From Daphnia carinata (taxonomy: Eukaryota; Arthropoda; Branchiopoda; Diplostraca; Daphniidae): a stretch of DNA of 64,000 nucleotides. Position 1 is the stretch's first letter. Each line of letters starts with the position of its first letter. A program made the position numbers and the translations under genes. Positions 34,024 through 45,125 of the stretch are shown here, piece by piece. The notes beneath the pieces are model-generated. The model saw only the letters and a program-made list of their open reading frames with translations. It was not told the origin of the DNA and searched no databases. The stretch is taken from the NCBI RefSeq assembly GCF_022539665.2, contig NC_081339.1, forward strand, positions 9,846,349 to 9,910,348, written 5' to 3'.

Positions 34024-34701
34024 TGTAACGAAGTCATAAAATACAATTTTTATTGAATTATATTGTGTTTTGATTGTTTGTTTTATTAATATGATTATAT
34101 ATTATATCCGTTGTCTTTATTTCTTATAGATATCATAATTCAAGTGCTGTTGCCCTTTCGTTGAATTCTATTTTTATATTGTACCTTGTGCTCTACTTAT
34201 TTCCGATTGGATGAATCTGCATGAGTAGGAAGTCGCGCCATGCATTTCCGTGAATATGAAATGTTCCTGCGTACGACATCCGGAGCTCATTTTGTCGGAA
34301 ATGCTATGTTCCCTTAAGCCTGTAAAACGTATAAAAGGATGCCCTTTTTGTTCCCAAAAGTTAGTTCTATATTCCTACAGTTCTTTTCAGCCATTCAGTT
34401 ATTTCCAGTACCAGTTCTCCTTCTTAGTGCTACAAGTGCTGTCTATTTCTTCAAATATATTTGACATCCTTATTCCATCTTCGCCACGGCGGTGACGGTA
34501 AGACTAGACTCACCTGACTCCATTTTGTATTTCCGTTTCCCATTTATATTCTATATCTGTGTAATTCGTTTATTATCTTCGGCCTATTAGAATAAAATAT
34601 ATTCGGCATTGTGGTAACGCCTTCCCGAGTTCATTTTCTTATTACAACTTGTCTTTAAATAACGTAAAGACGTTCTTTTATTACTAAAAGAATGCTTTAC
34701 A
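34024..34701 (+). repeat. Gypsy-2 5' LTR
   Basis: TGTAACG...CTTTACA. It contains TATAAAAGG at about 34,330 with TTAGTTC 30 bases on, and AATAAAA near 34,590 as polyadenylation signal. Confidence 0.96.
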
Positions 34702-34704
34702 TAA

Positions 34705-34715
34705 TGGTGGCAGCG
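34705..34715 (+). other. primer binding site, tRNA-Leu type
   Basis: TGGTGGCAGCG, three bases after the LTR, complements the 3' end of a tRNA-Leu (CGCTGCCACCA). Confidence 0.65.
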
Positions 34716-34986
34716 ATCTATCGAACTCACCCACAATGACGGATTATATTTTTTGCTAGTAGGCCTATACTTTCTCGCTCACCTGTATCCGCTACTAAAA
34801 GTCCTATTGAGCCAGTTATACCGGAATTAAGGGAACTTACACAAATATTAATGGTCAGAAAGAAATAGTCAAGAATGCTGTGCTAAAATTAGTCAGGGGT
34901 ATAAGCACGCAGAGGATCCAAAATTCGGAAAAGAATGAAATTAAAGAAATCTGCACGAGCCTACGCAGGCTGTAACACAGCTCCAA

Positions 34987-35415
34987 ATGGATAAGAGGGA
35001 TTATGTTTCTTCGACGGGTGCCCCGTATGGGAAACAAGTTTCATTTCAAACGGATAGCATTAGTCGAGAGAGAAATTGGAGACCTCCCCCTCATCACCCC
35101 AATACTAACAGCAATTCTTACCAACATGCTAGATTTCCGAATAGACCTACGCCATTCTCGCACTTTTTCTTTAGACCAGCTAACGATGTTAATTACAGAT
35201 TAGATCAGCCCATAGTAGTTAGCAATTTTTGTAGAAATCACGGACACAGTCAGTCCAATTGTCATCAATTTCAGCGTCAGACCTTGGAACAATACCAGCC
35301 TCCAATCTATTATGCTTGTCGTGAATTCGAACATAAATGTAATACTTGTACTGAGTTCAAAAACTCCCATAGACCTAATATTCCAGGTCCCTTTCAGCAT
35401 CATGGAAACCAATAA
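34987..35415 (+). pseudogene. gag: Gypsy-2 gag C-terminal remnant
   Basis: About 140 codons rich in N, Q, P and R, with CRNHGHSQSNC, a zinc-knuckle-like motif, and CREFEHKCNTC after it. The N-terminal capsid part is missing. Confidence 0.65.
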
Positions 35416-35539
35416 TTATCAATTGTAACTTCGGGTCAGTTGATAGGCAGCCTCACATTAAAGCCCGACAAGTCGCAAAATTAACCACTATAACGAATGA
35501 ATCGACCCCAATAATTCCATTAAAGGTTCTTCAGATCCC

Positions 35540-35920
35540 GTTACAGATACAGACGCGTCTAAAAATATTATTCATGAGAGATTATTCAAGAAGTTACCCC
35601 CGAGAGGTCAAGTGATCTGCAGTCAGCTTGATTTCGATTTGTATGAAGTAGGGGAGAAGAAATTACATACGCTGGGAAGAGTTATTTTACCCGTTCGATA
35701 CGGAGAGTCAGTTTTTAAGCGAGAATTTATCGTTACTAATGGTGTTTCTGTGGACTGTATCCTTGGATGGGATGCAATCCAGAAACACGGATTTCGGCTT
35801 GATGGAGAAGCCAGAAGTATTTACCTAACAAGGGATGAGCAGGAATCAGCCATCTCTGAGGTACCGGACATGGCAGTTATACGGTCAAAAAGACGACGCT
35901 ATTTCGTCAGACGTCGATAG
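35540..35920 (+). pseudogene. Gypsy-2 protease with changed active-site motif
   Basis: A retropepsin-like domain. The active-site position reads DTDAS where the family has DTGAS, and the conserved ILGWDAIQKHG flap-end region follows at 35,760-35,790. The change should abolish catalysis. The frame runs to a stop at 35,918. Confidence 0.75.
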
Positions 35921-36167
35921 TAATTGCAGCGCGGATGAAAGGTTCATTTCCGTATGTCCCCCTAATACAGCGTTTATATTTACCCCAGCAAAAGATTTAC
36001 CAGCAGGCGTTTATATTGAAGAATTTATTGGAAATGTATCGGGAGATGGAACTTATAAAATTATGGTCGAAAATCATTCATTACATCAAATCTAAATTCC
36101 TAGAAGCACTACATTAGGCGCAATTAAAATTATTGATAACGTTATCGAAAAAATTTCTCTAGCGAAA

Positions 36168-36590
36168 TTGGAAGATAGCCTTAAAACAGAAGCTGAGCCA
36201 GTTTTAATTTCAGAAGTTGACTCTGAATTTCAAGCACCGCTCTCAAAATTAGTAAATAACTTTCACGACTTGTTAGCATCAAAAGATTCAGAATTAGGGA
36301 GAATTAATCTTATAGAACATACAATTAATGCACAAGAACGAGGCCCTATTCGACAACGCCCTTATTAAGATACAAGCAATCAAAGAAAATTTTGGAGTAT
36401 AAAGTACAGATCTTAGTACGAAACCTTTTATATGGGAAGCCGAAGAACAAATGGCTCTTGAGAAATTGCGCACTTCTCTAGTGACACCACCAGTTTTTCG
36501 TGTATCCCAATTTTATTAAATTATGAATTCAAGTATAAGCCGGGGCGTATTCATCAAAATGCGGATTGGTTATCACGATTAAAAATAACT
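36168..36590 (+). pseudogene. pol: Gypsy-2 pol remnant, reverse transcriptase core deleted
   Basis: 36,168-36,368 encodes the conserved lead-in to reverse transcriptase (DSELGRINLIEHTIN, PIRQRPY). Immediately after, fragments of the RT-RNase H boundary (KPFIWEAEEQMALEKL near 36,423-36,470) and the RNase H end (GRIHQNADWLSRL near 36,545-36,583) follow in different frames. Everything between has been deleted. Confidence 0.75.
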
Positions 36591-36627
36591 AATATTCATA
36601 AAGGGAAGAACAAAGTACATTCATCTG

Positions 36628-36662
<35 letters not shown>

Positions 36663-37821
36663 AGAGCACGAACTCTGTATAACCGTTAATCTATTAACCA
36701 ATTTTAACCAAGCTAAGCCAGATTTTACAATTACTAACCGTCTATACTCGCTATTAGCATGTAACTTATTGAAGTTCGATACAACACGTTCGACTTCATG
36801 CTTATCCCGTAAATCGAAAAAAAAACGAGCCTTGAAAAGAATAATTATCTCGATAAATAGACAAAAAGATAAACTGAACCATTTATACATGAGTATATTC
36901 ATGAAAAAAAATATTCATAAACAATAAATGGGTGCTCTTGGAAACGAGTTCAATTGAAAAAAAAAACGAACAATACGTTTTTCTTATGTGCCGTATGCTT
37001 TCTTATGATACTTTTCTGGCACCCTTCTTCATTCAATCATTATTTTGTATTCAGTAGAACAATATTATATAATACTTGTTCTTTTCCCATTTTCTCTATA
37101 GTGTGTGTCTTTTATAAAATATCCCTCTCCCAGTGCTGTAAAATGAGTATTAGTATAATTTCGAAAAATAACAAGATATTAAAACCTAACAAATAGCATT
37201 TGAGATCCACCACAAACGAAAATTTTTTCCTAAATAATGATGTAGAATTTCCTTGTTCTTTATTTCCACTGTGAATCTCTTTTCCTTCACACTCTCCAAA
37301 GTCGTAGCTCCAACTCTTTGCATTTTAGTTCCCAACTCTTGCACACACTAGTTTTCACTTTCCCTTTCGTTTCCACACTGCAGTGTATGACCTTGTGCGG
37401 CAAAACTTTTCCGCCGTAGAATTTTTAATTTTTTTTTTCTTGTCCACCTCGCTAAACTATAAACTGTTTTAGCATTTTTCTCTTTTCGATAATTAAGATT
37501 ATCTTATCCTCTTTCCAATGATACCACTTTCGATTAAAAATAATTTTTCTTTATGCCCGAAAACACAGTTATAATGCGATACCCTTTTATTTTTCTATCT
37601 TTTGCCGCAGCGCAGCTACTGAAAAGCCGACGGGAAACCGTTGACCTTTCAGAGCCGTCAGAAAATTTTTACTTTTACTTTCTTTTCTCTTCTTTCTTTG
37701 CCTTTTACTTTATTTCAACTATATATATATAATCAAACATGTATTTAAAAAAAAAAAAAAAAAAAAAACCCCAATGTCGATGTAGAATATTTTTGGCCAC
37801 TGCTCTGTTAAAATTTTTCTT
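36591..37821. other. Gypsy-2 internal non-coding region with two poly(A) tracts
   Basis: A run of about 31 A at 36,629-36,659 and one of about 20 A at 37,748-37,767. The sequence between them has no coding pattern. The tracts may mark template switches or inserted processed RNA. Confidence 0.55.
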
Positions 37822-38534
37822 ATGTATTTTTTTTTAAATATTTCTGTCATATGTCGAAATGTCGCCATTACCAATTATTTTACTACTATGCTTTATTGGA
37901 ATGAAACGCAAGCTTTTGAAGCGACCGTGTGCGATTGTACTCCCTTAAATGTGACTTTTGAAACCGTCATAACATCTTGCGGACCGCAACCAAAAAATTT
38001 AAAAATTATACAATTAACCTGGACGATTGGGAACTCGTTAAATATTCGCCGTGTTATTGGACAAATGGATTTGTGAACTTCAATGACATTCCTTATGCGT
38101 TTCGCAATAACACTTGGAAGCCCGTGAACGCAAGCATCGTCTTACCGGTACAAGACCTTGCGCATTCTTTTCGTTATGAAGATGTGAAATTTTTTGACTA
38201 TGAACATAAAAGTAACCCTGCGTATGGTGAAACTATTATGGATCATATGAGTATTATGGCTGATATTGCCGCAGCTATGAATGAACATTCGCCGAGTGAA
38301 TTTTCGGCCAATAATCGACCAAGTGTGACCAACGTTTTGTTATCAGCATCTGGAGTGAACTCTTATACTAGCTGGTGGGAAACTATTAAAAATTATTTCT
38401 TTATTGGTGTACTTTGCCTCCTTGGTCTACTTTTTCTACGTATCTGTTATGGCTGTGGATTTTTCGGACTCATCAGCAAGTTATGCTGTCGCCCAATTCA
38501 AGAACCAGAACCGGATTTCGCTTATGAAGTCTGA
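37822..38534 (+). pseudogene. env: Gypsy-2 env-like frame, C-terminal part
   Basis: Two overlapping frames (37,822-38,076 and 37,977-38,534). The second has 185 codons with N-glycosylation sites, a hydrophobic anchor (YFFIGVLCLLGLLFL) near residue 150 and a short Cys-containing tail, the form of the membrane-proximal end of a Gypsy envelope. The N-terminal ectodomain continues in the first frame, so a frameshift separates them. It stops just upstream of a purine-rich GCCGGGAGTGA before the 3' LTR. Confidence 0.6.
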
Positions 38535-38567
38535 TTACGGGACGTAATCTCGCACCGCCGGGAGTGA

Positions 38568-39245
38568 TGTAACGAAGTCATAAAATACAATTTTTATTGA
38601 ATTATATTGTGTTTTGATTGTTTGTTTTATTAATATGATTATATATTATATCCGTTGTCTTTATTTCTTATAGATATCATAATTCAAGTGCTGTTGCCCT
38701 TTCGTTGAATTCTATTTTTATATTGTACCTTGTGCTCTACTTATTTCCGATTGGATGAATCTGCATGAGTAGGAAGTCGCGCCATGCATTTCCGTGAATA
38801 TGAAATGTTCCTGCGTACGACATCCGGAGCTCATTTTGTCGGAAATGCTATGTTCCCTTAAGCCTGTAAAACGTATAAAAGGATGCCCTTTTTGTTCCCA
38901 AAAGTTAGTTCTATATTCCTACAGTTCTTTTCAGCCATTCAGTTATTTCCAGTACCAGTTCTCCTTCTTAGTGCTACAAGTGCTGTCTATTTCTTCAAAT
39001 ATATTTGACATCCTTATTCCATCTTCGCCACGGCGGTGACGGTAAGACTAGACTCACCTGACTCCATTTTGTATTTCCGTTTCCCATTTATATTCTATAT
39101 CTGTGTAATTCGTTTATTATCTTCGGCCTATTAGAATAAAATATATTCGGCATTGTGGTAACGCCTTCCCGAGTTCATTTTCTTATTACAACTTGTCTTT
39201 AAATAACGTAAAGACGTTCTTTTATTACTAAAAGAATGCTTTACA
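38568..39245 (+). repeat. Gypsy-2 3' LTR
   Basis: Identical by eye to 34,024-34,701. Confidence 0.96.
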
Positions 39246-39429
39246 AATGCACACCGGCTGTCCGGGCAGTCCACCTTTAGCAATACTGCGGTGACAACCT
39301 CTATGAAAAATGTGACGAAATTTGAGCCAGTTTACATATTAAAATATCAAAAAACGGGCAGCGGAAAGCCTATAGCAAGCACACAGTTGCACTCAGCATG
39401 GCTGTATTCCCCTATGCAGAGTTTCACTC

Positions 39430-39830
39430 AATTTGTCATTTTTTTAACTTTTCATAAATTTTTGTTTCATAATGAAGTCGAATCGTATTCTACACAATAT
39501 TTCGAATAATGTCCATTTATTACATTTACCAATTGTTATTTCATTAAATATTTGAAATGAGATTGTTGGCGGAAAACTGCATCGCGGCGTTATCAACTGT
39601 GTTTCGGGACCCAAGTCACGGTACATAAGGGTTGTAATGCAACTTCACAAGGTAGCGGCACTTCCAACGAACGGGTGTTGCACTCATCCCAGCATTGGGC
39701 TTGCTAGGCGGCATTTGTCACTCTACGTGCAGTTGGCATGGCTCGTACAGGTGGCGGCCGATACCAGTACTATCCAACCAAAACTGGTTAGAGAGGTAAG
39801 AGCTGTCATAACACTTACGGAATCCGAGGT
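39430..39830 (+). repeat. diverged copy of an arm sequence
   Basis: Shares motifs in order with the reverse complement of 480-860 (and with 59,000-59,340): ATAATGT(C/T)CATTTATTACATT, GTTATCAAC, TAGCGGCACTT and GAGGTAAGAGCT. Identity is far lower than between arms. No protein function is apparent. Confidence 0.5.
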
Positions 39831-40149
39831 AAAGAAGTGGTAGCTTGTTGGTTAAACCTCCACCTCCAACAAGGTGGGATAGGCAGTGATGACCCACTTC
39901 GAAACTCGAATACTCGGTCTTGAGGATATATCATGAATATCAGTCATGAATGAATATCATGAGGATAGCTTAGCATGGAGGAAGTCCGCTTTTTGAGGGA
40001 GGTACAAGGGGTACAAAGTAGCTTCCATTTTATTTTAATATATTACATATACTATTAGAGATAGCTTTCCCGTTAAAACACATTAGCCGAATATCTACGC
40101 TAGAACTCTTAAAAAACAACAACAACTAACTACGCAATGGTGGGGAATC

Positions 40150-40563
40150 AGGAAAAATTATGCAAAAGAAATGGAACAGTGCGATGAAGGATTCCCACCA
40201 TACCCTGTAGCTGTACCTCACCCCCATCGCTGCCGTATTCCACCTGTCGTGATGGCAATGGAGGAACGGGAATCAGAATAAGTTATCTCAAGAGCAGCAG
40301 AAATGAAAACAAAACGACTTGGAACATCCTGAACAGTTTTCCGTAGATGAGCAGAGAAGCAAAAGGTTTTAGTAGAGCAAAAGAAAGCCGAAAGCGTTTC
40401 GGTGATACCGAAACAAGTTCCAGTAGGTGTACCCCAACCGGTGCAAGTTCCAGCTGTGCAAACGAAACCGGAACAGGTTCCAATAGAAGAAAAGAAACCT
40501 GAAGACGTCCCGGTTATGCGTACGAAGCCATTTGTTTTAGGGAATTCATTTTCTACCAACTGA
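40150..40563 (+). pseudogene. decayed Pro/Val/Lys-rich protein gene
   Basis: One frame keeps sense over 130 codons: RKNYAKEMEQCDEGFPPYP, then VPHPHRCRIPP, later VIPKQVPVGVPQPVQVPA and KKPEDVPV repeats, ending GNSFSTN. It is interrupted by a TAA near 40,278, a TGA near 40,330 and a TGA near 40,346. I do not recognise the family. Base composition and periodicity suggest a former secreted structural protein. Confidence 0.4.
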
Positions 40564-41409
40564 TGATGGGAAGTTTTAAAATTCGGAAATCACTGATCCT
40601 CCTACTGTCTCTTCTTGTTGCATAAAAGCGCTCTCATACCAATAGTTAGATGTGAAGATCTTCAGCTCCAGTTTATTACATGACAAAAGACGGTAGGGGA
40701 GGTAGGGCGTTGTTGGAACACAAAACTTATTTTTGTTCCGTACGATTACAAAAATCGTCTAAGTAAGCTAAAAAATATATAGATTTGTAGCTAGTTATCT
40801 CAGCTACATAACAGTATTTTTTTTGGGTAGGTTCGGCAAAGTTGAACATCTGCCATGTGTAAAAAACTGGAGGTACCCCAAGTTGTTTCAATTGCCATTT
40901 GTACTCGGCAATTGAAACAGGGCGTCAGGGCAATTGAAACGTGGGTTTTCCCATAAGAGAACTCCCTGTTTTATGAAGAAACTAAAATGACGATATCTCA
41001 GAATCTGGGATACGTATTTTGATGATTTTTTTACAGTAATATAAAGAATTTTAATCTTTATTTTTTAAGATATTTTATAACTTTCTATAGTAACTAAATA
41101 TTATTTAATGATTTTCGGTAGTTTTCTGAATTAGGTTCAGAACCCTGTTAGTAATCCAAAGAACGGTTAATAGTATGGAGATCAAATTTTTATTATCGAA
41201 TATTGCATGTCCAGCTTTACATCATAATTGTTGTTAAATGTCGGTAATTTAATTTTTAAAATTTAATTTCTTTCATCAACGTTGTAAATACAAACACAGA
41301 CATTGTGGCAGACGATATATGTCAGCCACCCAGCAGACGAAATAAAACACAAAATAACAACATTCAAAAACAAATTGAAAAAAGAGCTCTGCTAATACCA
41401 ACTTGGTCT
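40564..41409. other. no gene seen
   Basis: AT-rich. GCAATTGAAAC occurs three times within 40,888-40,940. Otherwise featureless. Confidence 0.45.
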
Positions 41410-41470
41410 CCGTCACCTAGGCCAACTGTTTGGCTCTTGCATTGAGCCAGACAGTTGGCTTAGGTGACGG
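41410..41470 (+). other. 27-bp hairpin with 7-base loop followed by a T run
   Basis: CCGTCACCTAGGCCAACTG... pairs with ...CAGTTGGCTTAGGTGACGG with two mismatches over 27 pairs. The loop is TTGCATT, and GGTTTTT follows. It could be a MITE remnant, a small hairpin RNA or a Pol III product. Confidence 0.7.
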
Positions 41471-41583
41471 GTTTTTCGAAGTCTCTTCTAACTGATGCCC
41501 TTATTCCTGTTGAGCGCAATTGCCTGTATGTCGGCTTTGACATTTGAATTTCGTCTGCTTAAGTGACGCTTCAGTGATTTGTT

Positions 41584-42010
41584 TTGACATTTGGACATTT
41601 AAGTGACATTTTTAATTTCGTAGCAGTGAAACCCAAGAGAAGAAATCGTGTAATTTTCAAAATGGAATCTAAAAGCAGGAAGCGAGTCGTAGTATGGGAG
41701 GAAAGAGGACCGAAAAAGTGTAGAAAAAAATATATAAAACAACAGATCCCAAGCAAATCGACTGGGCTTCGAGTTAAAAAGCTATTTGTGATCGATAACG
41801 TCAGGTGCAAACAGCCTGCGGTCGACACTATATCAAGTATAACTAACACTAACTAACACTACTTATCAACCCATTTTTAAAGTAACGTTTGGTTGTTTTC
41901 AATAGGTAACATTGCTGCGATGGAATACCCAGGCACTTCAAGTGCTTTCCAATCTGATGCTGGACCTGCTGCGAATACAGATAACCTTTGTCCGTTTGTT
42001 GAGGACTAAG
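41584..42010 (+). other. small open frame and exon-like segment, unidentified
   Basis: 41,584-41,856 encodes a very basic peptide (KPKRRNRVIFK, ESKSRKRVVVW, KKCRKKYIK). Downstream, 41,918-42,009 encodes MEYPGTSSAFQSDAGPAANT and ends at a stop after VED. Both look coding in composition, but splicing between them is not established. Confidence 0.3.
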
Positions 42011-42345
42011 TAAAAAATTATCAATGATTGCAATTCTCTCACAAATTCTCGTTTTAGATAACACAGATCTACTCGCTGTCCTACAAAGAAGCCGAACAAG
42101 AAATCACAATTCAAGTCAACTCATTTTTAAAGTAATGTTTGGTTTTGTTTTAAATATGTAACATTGCTGATGCGATGGAACAACCAGGCACTTCAAGTGC
42201 TTTCCAATCTGACACTGGACCTGCCTAGAGTACTGGTAACCCGTGACTGTTTGTTCAGGACTGTAAGTAAAAAATTGTCAATGATTGCAATTCCCTCACT
42301 AATTCTCGTTTTATATAACACAGATGTACTAGCTGTCGTGCGTAA
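41860..42345 (+). repeat. tandem duplication of an exon-like segment, period about 250-265
   Basis: The segment AACATTGCTG...TTCTCGTTTTA...ACACAGAT is repeated at 41,909-42,073 and 42,161-42,327. The first copy has the open MEYPGTSSAF frame. The second has MEQPGTSSAF, broken by a TAG. Confidence 0.75.
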
Positions 42346-42727
42346 GAACTAATGAAGCATTCTTATGTGGAGACATAATAAGCCATGATACTTGATAGCT
42401 GGACCTTATTTCAAGAACAGAAGAAAGGTCCCAAAGGTAGATCATTATTTTATGGAATGTACTGTATTGTTTAATGTTTTTAATATTGGTTTACAAGGGT
42501 AAAGGAGATGCTTGTGCATTATGAGGTAGGTTTTCTGTTTTTAAAGATTAATAAAAGATCTAAAAATCTTTGAATCATTCATCTTTTATTTCTGGATTTT
42601 ATCCTCTGGGTAACAACAAAGTTTAGAATTACATTCATTGAGGTAAATTATAATTTCTTGAGTCCTGGTGCCGGGGCCACTTTGGAGATAAAGGGAATAA
42701 GGACCTAAATATTTAGTTGTTCTTCAG

Positions 42728-43080
42728 TCATTCTTTTTGCTTAAAACATGGAAAGTTAACTGTTTTACCTCGCTATTCTTTAATTTCATAAAAGTCCCCT
42801 GAGCCGTTTTAACAAGAACACCTTGGGGCGCCTTCGCCAATGGAATTAGGGAGATTGGCGGTGAAGTAACCGATGACGAAGAAGCTGGACCATTAACTCC
42901 CACAGCAACCGGACGTTTTGTTACTTTACTTTGAGATGTATCGCGGCTCGGCGGTGAAGAGATAACAACTGTTTGCGACGTAGCAGGTATTTGCAAACAA
43001 AATTCCAGAAGTGATTGCGCAGAAGATAGCGGAAACTCTCTTGTCTCAATGGAACCATTATTGGTAACAGGTGCATTCCC
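42728..43080 (-). CDS. putative 3' terminal exon of an unidentified gene
   Basis: A minus-strand open region ending at the TGA near 42,728. It encodes TNNGSIETREFPLSSAQSLL, a Ser/Thr/Pro-rich middle (SSPPSRDTSQSK, ASSSSVTSPPISL) and a compact end GVLVKTAQGTFMKLKNSEVK. Nuclear-protein-like composition; no family recognised. The open frame extends upstream to 43,284, but that part overlaps a repeat-like sequence with GGACATCCG palindromes. Exon candidates at 43,779-43,917 and 44,219-44,286 may belong to the same gene. Confidence 0.4.
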
Positions 43081-43270
43081 ACATAGCACAATTCGGTCCC
43101 ACGGACATCCGTGGTATATCCTAGTTGGATAACGGTGACATCTTACGGACATCCGTGGAACTGCCTGACCTCCGAATTGGATGTCCTTCGGATACCGACT
43201 GAATATTGGAAGACCTCCCGGGAATATGCCGATTGATATCCGAGGGACGTCCTGCTGGGCGGGAAAAGGA
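43081..43270. repeat. short interspersed sequence with repeated GGACATCCG motifs
   Basis: CACGGACATCCGTGG and ACGGACATCCGTGG recur with related TTGGATGTCCTTCGG and ATATCCGAGGGACGT units in both orientations. Probably part of a dispersed repeat. Confidence 0.4.
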
Positions 43271-43778
43271 CAAGCCGTGGACATGTATCAATTATGCAAA
43301 AATACCTTTGTTTTACCAATTAAAATAATTCCAAAATGGCAAATAACGCAAACGAAGAAAGAAGTTGAGGGTTCATGAGCAGACTAATGTTTGCTAGCTG
43401 AAAGCATTCCTGACTACAGATGGCTCTTCTAATCCTCCCCTCCCCCGCTCCCAAGAACTGAGTAATGAATTAAGTAAAACAAAACAATTGCATTGTTACA
43501 AGAAATTTCTTTGTATTGAGAATGATGACATAAATACCGCAAGATAACATTTTACTGTTTACTTCAAACGAGAAAAAACACCAATGAATTGCATAAAATT
43601 AAACAACCCTCGCATTATTTTTCTCTTTTCTTTGCAGTTACGCAGTAAAGCCAATCACCTTGATGGCATTCAGTTCTGTTATTATTGGTTGAGGCCTTTT
43701 CGCGGCCCCTATAATGAAAAATATTAGACACTCTTTAAATCTATCACTGTACCCATTATACTTTTAATAGATTTACCA

Positions 43779-43917
43779 TCATGTTTTCCGAAGTTCTGAG
43801 CAGTCTATTGTTATCACAGTTTCCATTACATTTCAATGATGGGCTGTTTGAAATGGGTGGAATGTGATTTTCAGAAGCATTTGAAATACTTGATGACCAA
43901 TGATTTCCTCTGCAGTC
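43779..43917 (-). other. exon-like segment
   Basis: Minus strand, between acceptor-like CTGCAG and donor GTAAAT. It encodes HWSSSISNASENHIPPISNS and CNGNCDNNRLLRTSE. Hydrophilic, unidentified. Confidence 0.3.
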
Positions 43918-44218
43918 TACAAAACAAACAAACAAACAAAATAAAAATCCAAAACATAAGAACTGTATATATAAGTTTGAATAGTATATACTACCATTAT
44001 TCATTCTCAACCTCTTTTCCTTGTTAGTACATACATTAGTATTGTAACCCTTTAAGGTAGAAAATCAAGTAATGAATTTGACGAACGCTCAACTGGTGTG
44101 CCTTGTAAAAAATAAACAAAATTAGCGTTAGTTTAAAATTGTAAGCGGAACTGGGAATTCTAATAGAAAAGATTTGGTAAGGTAAGGTTTTATGTGAATT
44201 TTATTTAGTAGTTACCTA

Positions 44219-44286
44219 TACGAGACGGCAGGGGCAAAGAAGTTGGAGGTGGGGACTCCTCTTCAGAATCGTTTAACAAAGCACCC
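44219..44286 (-). other. exon-like segment
   Basis: Minus strand, GALLNDSEEESPPPTSLPLP between an acceptor (GACAG) and a donor (GTAACT). Acidic/Ser/Pro composition resembles the exon at 43,779-43,917. Confidence 0.3.
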
Positions 44287-45030
44287 TGTCAACACCAAGA
44301 AAAAAAATTAATTGAATTAAGCGTAGGCAAAGAGCAATTGCCAAAAAAATAATTAGAAATAGTTAAAGCTTTCAAGCGTCCTGAAGAACTGATTAAAACA
44401 TCGTTGGCCAAAACCCCTTATCAACGTTCGCGATAAAAGAAAATTAACTAAGACAAAAACAAAGATCAATGGCCAAAAAGAGTAATTAAGAAATAACAGA
44501 AGCATTAGAGCGGCTGGTAAAAACAGTTTAAAAAATTGTCGGATAAAGCCCTCTTTCGAAACCCACAAAGAAAAAAAGAAATTAGTAAGGCTTAAAAAAA
44601 GTTCAGTTCAAAAAAATGAAAAGAATTATTAAAAGCATTAAGTGGAGTGAAGAAACAAAGCAATTCATCACGCATGGAAAAGTAACACACCCCATAATTT
44701 AAATAATAGTTAAAATAACTCTTTCTATAGTATTTCTAATCCTAGTCGGCCTATGTCCCGACTAAGATATTCATCTAACTGAAGGTCCACTGACCATGGC
44801 CAGACAATTGGTTTCACGACGACACTGTGAAACCAATCCCGATACCTGTGCCCATTGAGGTGACAAGTCTCAATGCCCTTAAACTTATAGTAACAATGCC
44901 AGCACTCGAACCGTTGCCTATCCTTTCCTAGCCTGATACACTATGTCTGGGATCGGCCCAGCACTAGTAAAATGAATAATGTACTTACGGTTTGAGTTTC
45001 CATTTGAATAATCCAAAATATGAAGTGGCC
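44287..45030. other. no gene seen; small hairpin at 44,807-44,837
   Basis: ATTGGTTTCAC and GTGAAACCAAT form an 11-bp perfect stem with a 9-base loop at 44,807-44,837. The rest is A-rich and featureless. Confidence 0.5.
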
Positions 45031-45035
45031 TCAGT

Positions 45036-45125
45036 AGGAACAGAGGCGGGCAGCTAGGCAGGAACAGCGTGGGCCACTGGGCAGGAACAGCGCGGGCAGC
45101 CGGGCAGGAACAGAAGGGACCGCTG
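45036..45125. repeat. short GC-rich tandem repeat
   Basis: About four imperfect units of some 26 bases on the pattern GGGC(A/C)(G/A)CNGGGCAGGAACAG. Confidence 0.75.

Larger units (their letters stand above)
34024..39245 (+). mobile_element. Gypsy-2 element, gutted pol, identical LTRs
   Basis: LTRs at 34,024-34,701 and 38,568-39,245 are 678 bases each and identical by eye. The target duplication is AATG (34,020-34,023; 39,246-39,249). The interior carries a partial gag, a protease with an altered active site, a short pol remnant and an env-like 3' frame. The reverse transcriptase core and integrase are absent. Identical LTRs mean a very recent insertion, so this deleted form was probably mobilised in trans. 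A related solo LTR is at 63,124-63,927. Confidence 0.95.

Noticed and set aside
34250-34495. 81-codon open frame repeated exactly at 38,794-39,039
   Set aside because: Both lie wholly inside the Gypsy-2 LTRs and are carried by them; no protein character.
36629-36659. Poly(A) run as the tail of a processed pseudogene
   Set aside because: No upstream host coding sequence and no flanking target duplication were seen; it sits inside Gypsy-2.
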